A DNA stretch of 64,000 nt, taken from NCBI RefSeq assembly GCF_004331465.1, contig NZ_SJKB01000013.1:1-64000 (forward strand). Reading direction: 5' to 3'. A model generated the notes under the pieces. The model made no database searches, was not told where the DNA came from, and saw only the letters and a program-made list of their open reading frames with translations. Position 1 is the first letter of the stretch, and each line of letters opens with the position of its first letter. Shown here piece by piece: positions 33,261-41,069 of the stretch. This stretch comes from Kribbella pittospori (GTDB lineage: Bacteria; Actinomycetota; Actinomycetes; Propionibacteriales; Kribbellaceae). The position numbers and the translations under genes were made by a program.

Positions 33261-33847
33261 GTGAACGCAAGGTACGAGCCAACATCAGCCTCACCCTCGA
33301 CGGGCGGTACAACGGTCCCGGCGGCCCCGGCGATCTCGGCGCGATCGTCCCGTACGCCGTCACCGACGTCGCTCGCGACCACCTCACCCGCATCTGGGAA
33401 GGCGCGACGACAGCACTGCTCGGCCGAGTGAACGCCGAGGGCTTCATGGGCTACTGGCCGCCGCTCGCCGACGACGAGACCGCCGACCCGCGCGATCGCG
33501 GCTACGCGAAGTGGCTCCGCGACACCGAAAAGGTCGTCCTCTCGACCACGCTGACCGAGGCCCCCTGGGAGCGCACCCGCATCGTCAACGCGCCCACCGC
33601 CGACGTCGTCACCGAACTCAAGTCCGCCGGCGAAGGCGACATCCTCGTCAACAACAGCACCACCGTCATCAAGGCCCTCCTGGCCGCCGACCTCCTCGAC
33701 CGCCTCTACCTGATCATCACCCCCGAAATAGCCGGCGACGGCGACCGCCTCTTCGACAACAGCCTCCCCGCCTCCAAATGGACCCTCACCCACCAAGAAA
33801 CCGGCGACCTAGGCGAACTGGCCCTCATCTACAACCGCACCCGCTGA
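33257..33847 (+). CDS. Dihydrofolate reductase / RibD C-terminal family protein
   Basis: The 196-residue protein matches the RibD-C/DHFR-like family common in Actinobacteria: VRANISLTLDGRYNGPGG, TTALLGRVNAEGFMGYWPP, KVVLSTTLTEAPWERTRIV and DILVNNSTTVIKALLAADLLDRLYLIITPEIAGDGDRLF. NADPH-dependent reduction of an unknown substrate is expected. It is translationally coupled to the ArsR-SRPBCC gene. Its 3-prime end overlaps the convergent methyltransferase gene by 19 bases. Confidence 0.9.
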   Translation: MSERKVRANISLTLDGRYNGPGGPGDLGAIVPYAVTDVARDHLTRIWEGATTALLGRVNAEGFMGYWPPLADDETADPRDRGYAKWLRDTEKVVLSTTLTEAPWERTRIVNAPTADVVTELKSAGEGDILVNNSTTVIKALLAADLLDRLYLIITPEIAGDGDRLFDNSLPASKWTLTHQETGDLGELALIYNRTR

Positions 33848-34665
33848 CCCAAGCCGGGCTTGGTTGCTCGGAGGGAGTAGGTGACTGGGAGGTCCTGGCC
33901 GCCGATGGGGAGGCGGTACCAGCCGTCGGGGTCGCGGACGAGCACACCTGAACGATGTTCTTGTTCGTCGCGGAGGTACTCGGTGAGGTCGTCGACGGCG
34001 AGGCCCGCGCGGACCGCTGCAGTGACGATCTCGCCCAGGCCGTGCGGATACCCGACCGACGGTTGCGAGATGGGCACGTCTCCACCGGCGTACGTCCCCT
34101 CCCACTGATCGACCTGGGCGGCGCCGCCGAGGTACGCCGTACCGAACGCCACCGGTGCCACCGCGTCGACCATCAGCATCAACGGATGCACCTCGACCAC
34201 AACGAGTCTGCCGCCGGGGCGCAGTACGCGAGCCGCGCCGCCGAACCACGCGTCCAGCGACGCGATCCAGCACAGCGATCCGTACGACGCGAATACCAGG
34301 TCGAACCGGCCGTCCAACTCCTCCGGCAACTCCTGGGCGTCCGCCTGGACGAAGGTCGCCGCAAGGCCCGCCCGGGAAGCCAGCCCTCGCGCGAACTCAA
34401 CCGCGGCCGGCGAGAAGTCCACGCCGGTCACCCGCGCGCCTTCTCGCGCGAACGACAGCGTGTCGAGCCCGAAGTGGCACTGCAGATGCAGCAGATCCAG
34501 ACCGCCGACCGGCCCGACCTCCGACCGCACGATCGAGGTCAGCGACGACCGGCCCGCGAGAAGTCCGTCGATGTCGTAGTACGCCGACTCTCCGGTCGTG
34601 TGGACCTCGGTCAGCCGATCCCACAACTGCCTGTTCACCTCAAGATCCGCGTTCTCGTCCGTCAT
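33829..34665 (-). CDS. Class I SAM-dependent methyltransferase
   Basis: The 278-residue protein has the SAM-binding strand LLHLQCHFGLDTLSFAREGARVTGVDFSPAAVEFA (motif I with Gly-Leu-Asp rather than GxGxG), QADAQELP and FDLVFASYGSLCWI. A C-terminal segment GYPHGLGEIVTAAVRAGL and DEQEHRSG follows. The substrate is unknown. The ATG at 34665 has GGTGGG upstream; ATG 34677 is also possible. It is divergent from the ClpX-type zinc-finger gene across two identical operators. Confidence 0.88.
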   Translation of the reverse strand: MTDENADLEVNRQLWDRLTEVHTTGESAYYDIDGLLAGRSSLTSIVRSEVGPVGGLDLLHLQCHFGLDTLSFAREGARVTGVDFSPAAVEFARGLASRAGLAATFVQADAQELPEELDGRFDLVFASYGSLCWIASLDAWFGGAARVLRPGGRLVVVEVHPLMLMVDAVAPVAFGTAYLGGAAQVDQWEGTYAGGDVPISQPSVGYPHGLGEIVTAAVRAGLAVDDLTEYLRDEQEHRSGVLVRDPDGWYRLPIGGQDLPVTYSLRATKPGLGQRVRL

Positions 34666-34719
34666 GCAGCCCACCATGACGACCTCGGGCTCCGGTGTCA
34701 CCCGTTGACGTGTCGAGGT

Positions 34720-34761
34720 TGTCAGGCCTAACCTGACAGACATGTCAGGGTGGTCCTGACA
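34720..34761. promoter_or_regulatory. Two identical tandem operators
   Basis: TGTCAGG-N5-CCTGACA occurs at 34720-34738 and again at 34743-34761, centres 23 bases apart. A possible promoter (TTGACG at 34705, 18 bases, TAACCT at 34729) drives the zinc-finger gene and is covered by the first site. The binding protein is unknown. Confidence 0.8.
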
Positions 34762-34776
34762 GATTGGGAGAGCATC

Positions 34777-35121
34777 ATGCCGGACAACGTGATGCGTTGC
34801 TCGTTCTGCGGGAAGGCCAAGGATGAGGTGAGCCGGCTCATCGCCGGCCCTGGCGCGTTCATCTGCAACGAGTGCGTCGTCCTGTGTGAACAACTCATCG
34901 GCGGGCAACCCATGACGACATTCCCGCCACTCGACGGCAAGACCAACGACGAACTCCTGGCCGAGATGGTCCAACTCGACGCCTCCCGCAATCAGGTCGA
35001 AGCCGCCGTCCACGATCGCGTCCAACTCCTCCGCACCCGCTCCGTCACCTGGGCCAAAATCGGCGAGTCCCTAGGCACCACCCGCCAATCAGCCTGGGAA
35101 CGCTTCTCCAACGAGGAATAG
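34777..35121 (+). CDS. Orphan ClpX-type zinc finger with C-terminal HTH-like region
   Basis: The 114-residue protein has the ClpX zinc-binding domain (Cys8, Cys11, Cys30, Cys33; RCSFCGKAKDEVSRLIAGPGAFICNEC) without the AAA+ ATPase. Residues 55-82 are helical. The end reads SVTWAKIGESLGTTRQSAWERF (about 90-111), which resembles a helix-turn-helix. ClpX ZBDs bind substrates and adaptors, so this could be a DNA-binding or adaptor-type regulator. GGGAG precedes the ATG. Autoregulation through the two upstream operators is an attractive inference. Confidence 0.8.
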   Translation: MPDNVMRCSFCGKAKDEVSRLIAGPGAFICNECVVLCEQLIGGQPMTTFPPLDGKTNDELLAEMVQLDASRNQVEAAVHDRVQLLRTRSVTWAKIGESLGTTRQSAWERFSNEE

Positions 35122-35175
35122 CTCCCGTCAGGGCACGGAGGGCGAGCGGGCTAGGACATCAACAGTGAACACCGA

Positions 35176-35954
35176 ATGGGAGAGGAGCCGGGCATGGTCG
35201 GACCGACCGGTTCACCGATGGGCAAGACCTATCTGTCGACCGCGGTGACGGAGGATGGCAGTCCCAAGCAGTTGGTCGCGAACACCCGCATCCGGCTGGA
35301 GTTCGCGAAAGTGCCCAACCCGAACGAGGAGGGCCCGCGCGGCTATGACACCCTCAACGCCTACGCCGGGTGCAACAGGATCGGTGCGGACGCCGCGCCG
35401 GTGAGTTACTGACCGACGGCAGGTTGTGGATCGACGGATACTTCACGACCCAACAGGGCTGCGAACCGCCACTCCACGCCCAGGACGAATGGTTGACCTC
35501 ATTTCTGGTCAGCAAGCCCAGCTGGCATCTGAACGGCGACCAGCTCACCCTCACATCAGCCGGTACGACGATCAGTCTGCTGGACAGAAAGATCGCCGAA
35601 CACGACTTCCCACTCGACGGGACCAGGTGGAAGGTGGACACCGTCATCATCAAGGACGGCGACCTCCGCCGTCACCACCATCGCGCCGAGGCGGCATGGG
35701 TCACCTTCGACGGCGAACGTCTGACCGGCTGGACCGGTTGCAACGAACTCTCCGGCACCGTCACCCGCACCAGCACAGCGCTGACCTTCACGGACGTCGT
35801 CACCACCGACCGCGCCTGCACAGGGGAAACCGCCGAGGTGGAGACCGCGATCCTGACCACCCTCAGGGCCGATGTCACCTACACCATCGACCACAACTGC
35901 CTGACCCTGCTGACCCCCACCGGAACCGGCCTCGACCTCACCGCAGTCCGCTGA
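35176..35954 (+). pseudogene. Frameshifted META-domain protein gene
   Basis: Two META/HslJ-like domains are visible but in two frames. The first begins at 35176 (TYLSTAVTEDGSPKQLVANT ... YAGCNRIGADA) and stops at 35412. The continuing frame supplies GELLTDGRLWIDGYFTTQQGCE, then a second domain (LTGWTGCNELSGTV ... LTLLTPTGTGLDLTAVR) to 35954. The switch lies between about 35370 and 35411 and equals loss of one base. There is no signal peptide or lipobox, so the 5-prime end is also missing. A sequencing error could explain the shift but not the missing export signal. Confidence 0.75.
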
Positions 35955-36095
35955 GCTGAGGTCAAAGTCCTGCACAACGCTGGGTTTGGTTGTCCTGCTT
36001 GGAAGGCTGGCGCAGGCCCCGGTCGGAGCTGATGTCTCGGGTGGCGGACGACAGGGCCGCGACCGGTCGAGCTCGGCTTTCAGTTGAGGGCAGGG

Positions 36096-36659
36096 TTACC
36101 ACTCGTCGGCTGCGCGCAGTGGGTGCTCGCGCAGGGAGGCTTTGAATGCCGCGCTGCGAGGACCGACCGATCGTGTCAGGAGGACGTCATCGGAGACCCA
36201 GGTACTCCCGTCCTCTCCGGCCACGATCGTCGCACCGGGCGCAAGCTCCCAGCCGGCTCGACTGTAGAACTCGACAAGGTGGGGGCCACACGTCAGGACC
36301 CCCACGTCTGCCTGGCCGGCGTCGATGCGGGCAACCGCAGCGGCAACCAGCCGTCCGGCCCAGCCCTCACCTCGAAAGGCAGGGAAAGTCAGCACCGCTG
36401 TCGGGCTCTGCACGACGTACTGCTCTTCGTCAACCGAGACGGTCGTAGTGATGATCTCCAGGTGGCTCACGAGCTGAGACCCAGCCGCGTACAGCAGGTG
36501 GTGAGGCCTCAGGTCCGGATGAGAGGTCCAATCACGGAACCGGTTCGGTCCGGTGAATCCGTCCGGCCAGGTGATGCGCAAGAACGACAGGACCTGCGCC
36601 TTGAGAACCTCCGGCAGATGGTCGTCGGCATACTCGCAGAAGTCGATGTTCGTCTGCAC
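36096..36659 (-). CDS. GNAT-family acetyltransferase-like protein
   Basis: The 187-residue protein has GNAT features: a conserved TAVLTFPAFRGEGWAGRLVAAAVARI (motif A with R/GxGxxG-like FRGEGWAG, about 86-111) and LVEFYSRAGWEL (motif B, about 128-139). It probably transfers an acetyl group from acetyl-CoA to an unknown amine. The start GTG at 36659 has GAGG upstream. It is followed by 141 bases with nothing recognisable, then the META remnant on the other strand. Confidence 0.78.
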   Translation of the reverse strand: MQTNIDFCEYADDHLPEVLKAQVLSFLRITWPDGFTGPNRFRDWTSHPDLRPHHLLYAAGSQLVSHLEIITTTVSVDEEQYVVQSPTAVLTFPAFRGEGWAGRLVAAAVARIDAGQADVGVLTCGPHLVEFYSRAGWELAPGATIVAGEDGSTWVSDDVLLTRSVGPRSAAFKASLREHPLRAADEW

Positions 36660-36844
36660 GTCCTCAGGGTTCTAGTCTCACGGCACGCGCCGCAACACAT
36701 TTACCGTGAAGGGCCTCTCTCGTCGGGCGGGCAGGCGAAGCCCATACCTGGGTTCTGAGGGGCGGCAGCCTGCCGCAGTCACAAGCCGGGCGACGAAGGA
36801 GTCCGGCGCAAGCAAGGAACGGGCGGGGTGGGAGCGACTGCGCA

Positions 36845-36885
36845 GCACGCGACGACAGGAGCGCGCGTAGCGGGCGCGTGGGGGA
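36845..36885. repeat. Dispersed repeat, copy 2
   Basis: This is the partner of 2240-2280. It lies just beyond the tRNA-Ala terminator in non-coding DNA. Confidence 0.5.
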
Positions 36886-36891
36886 GATACG

Positions 36892-36927
36892 CGAAAGGCC
36901 GGTCTCCCAGTGGAGACCGGCCTTTCG
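36892..36927 (-). terminator. Terminator after tRNA-Ala
   Basis: A perfect stem of 16 bases (CGAAAGGCCGGTCTCC and complement) with loop CAGT lies three bases past the CCA end of tRNA-Ala on the minus strand, with TTT in the outer arm. Confidence 0.9.
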
Positions 36928-36932
36928 TGTGG

Positions 36933-37005
36933 TGGAGACGAGGGGACTTGAACCCCTAACCCCTGCCTTGCAAAGGCAGTGCTCTGCCAGTTGAGCTACG
37001 CCCCC
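36933..37005 (-). tRNA. tRNA-Ala (TGC)
   Basis: The minus strand reads GGGGGCGTAGCTCAACTGG at the 5-prime end, anticodon loop CTTTGCAAG, T-loop GGTTCAAGTCC, and CGTCTCC-A closing the acceptor with two G-U pairs. CCA is encoded at 36932-36930. Anticodon TGC reads alanine codons. Confidence 0.97.
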
Positions 37006-37018
37006 GTGGGGGTATTGG

Positions 37019-37150
37019 TCAGCGGCCCGGGGTGACCGGGTCGACGGCCTCGGCCCAGAGGTCCTTCTCGGCGCGGGACTGCTGGGTCTTCTTGTAGGCG
37101 AAGTATCCACCGATGCAGGCGACCAGCACCAACAGAATCTTTTTCGGCAC
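37019..37150 (-). CDS. DLW-39 family small membrane protein
   Basis: The 43-residue protein reads VPKKILLVLVACIGGYFAYK then KTQQSRAEKDLWAEAVDPVT-PGR. The N-terminal 18 residues are a membrane anchor and DLW gives the family its name. GGAG lies five bases before the GTG. It sits between tRNA-Ile and tRNA-Ala, its conserved place in Actinobacteria. No function is known. Confidence 0.93.
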   Translation of the reverse strand: MPKKILLVLVACIGGYFAYKKTQQSRAEKDLWAEAVDPVTPGR

Positions 37151-37186
37151 CGGGACTCCTCGGATCGGGGTTCGCCATGGGGATGG

Positions 37187-37260
37187 TGGGCCTAACTGGA
37201 CTTGAACCAGTGACCTCTGCCTTATCAGGGCAGCGCTCTAACCGTCTGAGCTATAGGCCC
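37187..37260 (-). tRNA. tRNA-Ile (GAT)
   Basis: The minus strand reads GGGCCTATAGCTCAGACGG, anticodon loop CTGATAA, T-loop GGTTCAAGTCC and acceptor TAGGCCC-A, with CCA encoded. Anticodon GAT is isoleucine. Confidence 0.97.
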
Positions 37261-37368
37261 GCGTTCTGCGGGATCGAACCCGGGAGAGATTACCGCACCA
37301 AGTGCCCCTCTCCCAAACCGGTTCCGGTCAGGCCCGCGCGGGGCCCGACCGGAGACGAAGGTACGCCG

Positions 37369-38307
37369 TCAGTCCTCCGACGCCAGCGTGACTTCGAGGC
37401 CGCCGAGCAGCGTGGCGGCGATGTTGTAGAGGAAGGATCCGAGCGTCGCGAGCGCGGTGATGATGAGTACGTCGGCACACGCCAGCAGCGTGGTGAATCC
37501 CATCACCTTTCCGGTGTTGATGTAGTTCTCGATCCGGAACGGTTCGGCGGTCGGCGTACCCAGAACTTCCTGGACCGTGTTGTTGATGTTGTCGAACACC
37601 CCGGCCGCGCCGATCGCGGACCAGACGATGAACACCGCGACCCAGGTGACGATGCCGAACGCGATCGACAGCAGGAACGCCGTCTTCATCACCGACCACG
37701 GGTCGATCCGGGACATCCGCAGCCGGGCCTTGCGGGTCTGCGGCCGGTGCGATGCCTTCGGCGTCTTCTGGGTCTTGGCCGCGAGCCTGCTCTCGGTCTT
37801 GTCCGGCTTGGCGGTCTTCCCCGACGAAACCGGCGAGACCGACGCAGCCTTGTCGAGCACCGCCTGACGCGCGGCGCTGAGCCGGTCACCCAACGTCTCG
37901 GTCTTGGCCGGCTCCTCGGTCAACCCGTACGACGCTGCCGCCGGCCCGGTGGCTCGCGGTGCACCCGTCGCACCGGGGGACCAGGGCTCAGGGCGGCCCG
38001 GCGTACTCGGACCGGGCGCTACCTGGCCCGGGCGCTGCTGCTGCGGGCGGACCGGCTGCTGCTGAGGCGGCCGAGCGGTCTGGCCAGGCAGTGGAGCGGC
38101 ACCCGGCGCTGAGCCGGGTCGCTGCTGCGGCCGGTACTCACTGGCCCGCTGGCCGTTCGGAGCACCTGTTCTCGGCTGGCCGTTGGAACGACCGTTGGAG
38201 GCCGGGTCGGCCGGTGGGGTGGACTGCTCCCGGCCCTGCGCCGGCCGCTGGGTCTTGGAGCTGTCCGCCGCACCGTCTGGCCATGTCGGCCTCGCGCGGT
38301 TGGTCAT
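37369..38307 (-). CDS. DUF3566 membrane protein downstream of gyrA
   Basis: The 312-residue protein has a long disordered, Pro/Gln/Arg-rich N-terminus (1-190) and two membrane segments (about 210-235 and 275-300) in the DUF3566 domain (RMSRIDPWSVMKTAFLLSIAFGIVTWVAVFIVW ... LACADVLIITALATLGSFLYNI). It corresponds in place to the protein after gyrA in mycobacteria, which is linked to cell division and envelope work. Its ATG shares one base with the gyrA stop (TGATG), so it is coupled to gyrA. Confidence 0.9.
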   Translation of the reverse strand: MTNRARPTWPDGAADSSKTQRPAQGREQSTPPADPASNGRSNGQPRTGAPNGQRASEYRPQQRPGSAPGAAPLPGQTARPPQQQPVRPQQQRPGQVAPGPSTPGRPEPWSPGATGAPRATGPAAASYGLTEEPAKTETLGDRLSAARQAVLDKAASVSPVSSGKTAKPDKTESRLAAKTQKTPKASHRPQTRKARLRMSRIDPWSVMKTAFLLSIAFGIVTWVAVFIVWSAIGAAGVFDNINNTVQEVLGTPTAEPFRIENYINTGKVMGFTTLLACADVLIITALATLGSFLYNIAATLLGGLEVTLASED

Positions 38308-40988
38308 CAGTCACCCTCCTGGCCGGCTTCGTCGTCTTCGACGGTAGCCGCGCCGTCGACGTCCGTCGAACGCTGGTCACCATTGTTGACGCCCTCAGGG
38401 GTGGATTCGGTTGTCGATCCGTCCACATCCTGGGCACCTTCGGAGGGTGTACCCGCTTCGGCCGGGTCCGATACCTCGCCGTCGAGATCGCCGTCGAGAT
38501 CGCCGTTCACGGTCAGATCGGTGTTCCGGGCGATTGCGACCACCGCGTCGGACTCGCCGACGCCGGCGAACCGGACGCCCATCGTGTCGCGGCCCTTCAC
38601 CGGCACGCTGTCGACCCGGCTGCGGACGACCTGGCCGCTGGCCTTGATCGCCAGCACCTGGTCCTCGGCGACCACGATGATCGCGCCGACCAGCGAACCG
38701 CGCTCGTCGTTCAGCTTGACCGCCTTGATGCCGAGGCCGCCGCGGCCCTGCTGGCGGTACTCCGAGACCCGGCTGCGCTTGGCGTACCCGGCGTCGGTGA
38801 CGGTGAAGACGTACTGCGTCTCCTCGTCGGCGCCGGCCCGGATCACCGACATCGAGAGCAGCTCGTCGCCGGAGCGGAACTTCATCCCGGTCACGCCGGA
38901 GGTGGCCCGGCCCATCGGGCGGAGCTGCTCGTCGTTCGCGGTGAAGCGGATCGACTGGCCCTTGCGGGACACCAGCAGCAGGTCGTCCTCGGCGGTGGCC
39001 AGGTCGGCGCCGATCAGCTCGTCGTCCTCCTCGCGGAAGTTCACCGCGATGATGCCGCTCTGCCGGGCCGAGTCGTAGTCGGTCAGCGCGGTCTTCTTGA
39101 CCAGGCCCCTCTTGGTCGCGAGCACCAGATAGTCGGACTGCTCGTAGTCGCGCAGCGTCAGTACCTGCGCGATCTGCTCGTCCGGCTGGAACGAGAGCAG
39201 ACCCGCCACATGCGAGCCCTTCGCGTCCCGGGCCGACTCGGGCAGCTGCCACACCTTGGCCCGGTAGACCCGGCCCTTGGTGGTGAAGAACAGCATCCAG
39301 TGGTGGTTCGTGGTGGCGAAGAAGTGGCTGATCTCGTCCTCTGCCCGTAGGGCAGCGCCGCGGACGCCCTTGCCGCCACGGTTCTGGGTCCGGTACAGGT
39401 CGGTCTTGGTCCGCTTCGCGTACCCGCCACGGGTGATGGTGACGACGACGTCCTCGTCCGGCACCAGGTCCTGCACCGACAGGTCGCCGTCGGCCGCGAT
39501 GATCTCGGTACGCCGCTCGTCGCCGTACTTGTCGACGATCTCGGCGAGCTCGTCCTTGACGATCGACCGCTGCCGCTCCGGGCTGGCCAGGATGTCCTCG
39601 AGGTCGGCGATGATCGCCTCGAGCTCCTGCAACCGCTCGATGATCTTCTGCCGTTCCAGTGCGGCCAGCCGGCGCAGCTGCATGTCCAGGATCGCCTGGG
39701 CCTGGATCTCGTCGATCTCCAGCAGCTCGATCAGGCCGGTGCGGGCCTCGTCGACGTCGGGGCTGCGCCGGATCAGCGCGATCACCTCGTCGAGGGCGTC
39801 CAGCGCCTTCACGTAGCCGCGGTAGATGTGCGCGTTCTTCTCGGCCTCACGCAGGCGGAATCGGGTCCGCCGCTGGATGACCTCGATCTGGTGGTCGATC
39901 CAGTGGCTGATGAACAGGTTCACGCTGAGCGTGCGCGGTACGCCGTCGACCAGCGCGAGCATGTTGCAGCCGAAGGTGTCCTGCAGCTGCGTGTGCTTGT
40001 AGAGGTTGTTCAGTACGACGCGCGGCTGGGCATCCCGCTTCAGCACGATCACGAGCCGCTGCCCGGTCCGCGACGAGCTGTCGTCGCGGATGTCGGCGAT
40101 GCCGTTCACCTTGCCGGTGTTCACCAGCTCGGCGATCTTCTGCGCCAGGTTGTCCGGGTTGACCATGTACGGCAGCTCGGTGACGACCAGGCTGGTGCGG
40201 CCCTTCGAGTCCTCCTCGATGTCGACGACCGCGCGCATGGTGACCGAACCGCGACCGGTGCGGTAGGCGTCGTCGATGCCCTTGTAGCCGACGATCAGCG
40301 CGCCGTTCGGGAAGTCCGGGCCCTTGATGTGCTGCAGGCAGGCGTCGAGCAGCTCCTCCGGGGTCGCGTCCGGGTGCGCCAGCGCCCAGTCGACCGCGGC
40401 CGCGACCTCGCGCAGGTTGTGCGGCGGGATCTGCGTCGCCATCCCGACCGCGATACCGGACGAGCCGTTCACCAGCAGGTTCGGGAAACGGGCCGGCAGG
40501 ATCACCGGCTCCTGCGACTTGCCGTCGTAGTTGGGCCGGAAGTCGACCGTGTCCTGGTCGATGTCGCGGACCATCTCCATGGCCAGCGGCGCCATCCGGC
40601 ACTCGGTGTACCGCATCGCGGCCGCCGGGTCGTTGCCCGGGGAACCGAAGTTGCCCTGGCCCTGGATCAGCGGCGCCCGCATCACCCACGGCTGCGCCAG
40701 CCGGACCAGGGTGTCGTAGATCGCCGAGTCGCCGTGCGGGTGGTACTGACCCATCACGTCACCGACGACGCGAGAACACTTGTTGAAACCACGGTCCGGC
40801 CGGTAGCCGCCGTCGTACATCGCGTAGAGGATGCGGCGGTGCACCGGCTTCAGGCCGTCGCGGACCTCGGGCAGTGCGCGGCCGACGATGACCGCCATCG
40901 CATAGTCGAGGTACGACTGCTGCATCTCGGTCTGCAGGTCGAGTGGCTCGACCCGGTCGTGGCCCGGAGTGGTGGGGGTCTCGGTCAT
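38307..40988 (-). CDS. gyrA: DNA gyrase subunit A
   Basis: The 893-residue protein cuts and rejoins DNA in the gyrase A2B2 complex, adding negative supercoils. Active Tyr127 lies in MRYTE. The quinolone region reads HPHGDSAIYD, so residues 87-89 are Asp-Ser-Ala, with the acidic water-ion-bridge position later in the loop kept as Asp92. The C-terminal wrapping domain has the GyrA box as QNRGGKG (Asn replacing the usual Arg). The last 60 residues or so form a very acidic tail (DLDGDLDGEVSD ... VEDDEAGQEGD). It is 81 bases downstream of gyrB on the same strand. Confidence 0.98.
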   Translation of the reverse strand: MTETPTTPGHDRVEPLDLQTEMQQSYLDYAMAVIVGRALPEVRDGLKPVHRRILYAMYDGGYRPDRGFNKCSRVVGDVMGQYHPHGDSAIYDTLVRLAQPWVMRAPLIQGQGNFGSPGNDPAAAMRYTECRMAPLAMEMVRDIDQDTVDFRPNYDGKSQEPVILPARFPNLLVNGSSGIAVGMATQIPPHNLREVAAAVDWALAHPDATPEELLDACLQHIKGPDFPNGALIVGYKGIDDAYRTGRGSVTMRAVVDIEEDSKGRTSLVVTELPYMVNPDNLAQKIAELVNTGKVNGIADIRDDSSSRTGQRLVIVLKRDAQPRVVLNNLYKHTQLQDTFGCNMLALVDGVPRTLSVNLFISHWIDHQIEVIQRRTRFRLREAEKNAHIYRGYVKALDALDEVIALIRRSPDVDEARTGLIELLEIDEIQAQAILDMQLRRLAALERQKIIERLQELEAIIADLEDILASPERQRSIVKDELAEIVDKYGDERRTEIIAADGDLSVQDLVPDEDVVVTITRGGYAKRTKTDLYRTQNRGGKGVRGAALRAEDEISHFFATTNHHWMLFFTTKGRVYRAKVWQLPESARDAKGSHVAGLLSFQPDEQIAQVLTLRDYEQSDYLVLATKRGLVKKTALTDYDSARQSGIIAVNFREEDDELIGADLATAEDDLLLVSRKGQSIRFTANDEQLRPMGRATSGVTGMKFRSGDELLSMSVIRAGADEETQYVFTVTDAGYAKRSRVSEYRQQGRGGLGIKAVKLNDERGSLVGAIIVVAEDQVLAIKASGQVVRSRVDSVPVKGRDTMGVRFAGVGESDAVVAIARNTDLTVNGDLDGDLDGEVSDPAEAGTPSEGAQDVDGSTTESTPEGVNNGDQRSTDVDGAATVEDDEAGQEGD

Positions 40989-41069
40989 GAAAAGCTCGTC
41001 CCGTTCAAGTCAGTACGTCGGTCGATGGCGCCAGTGGATCGTGGCCCGGGGCAACGGGCCACGGATCCA

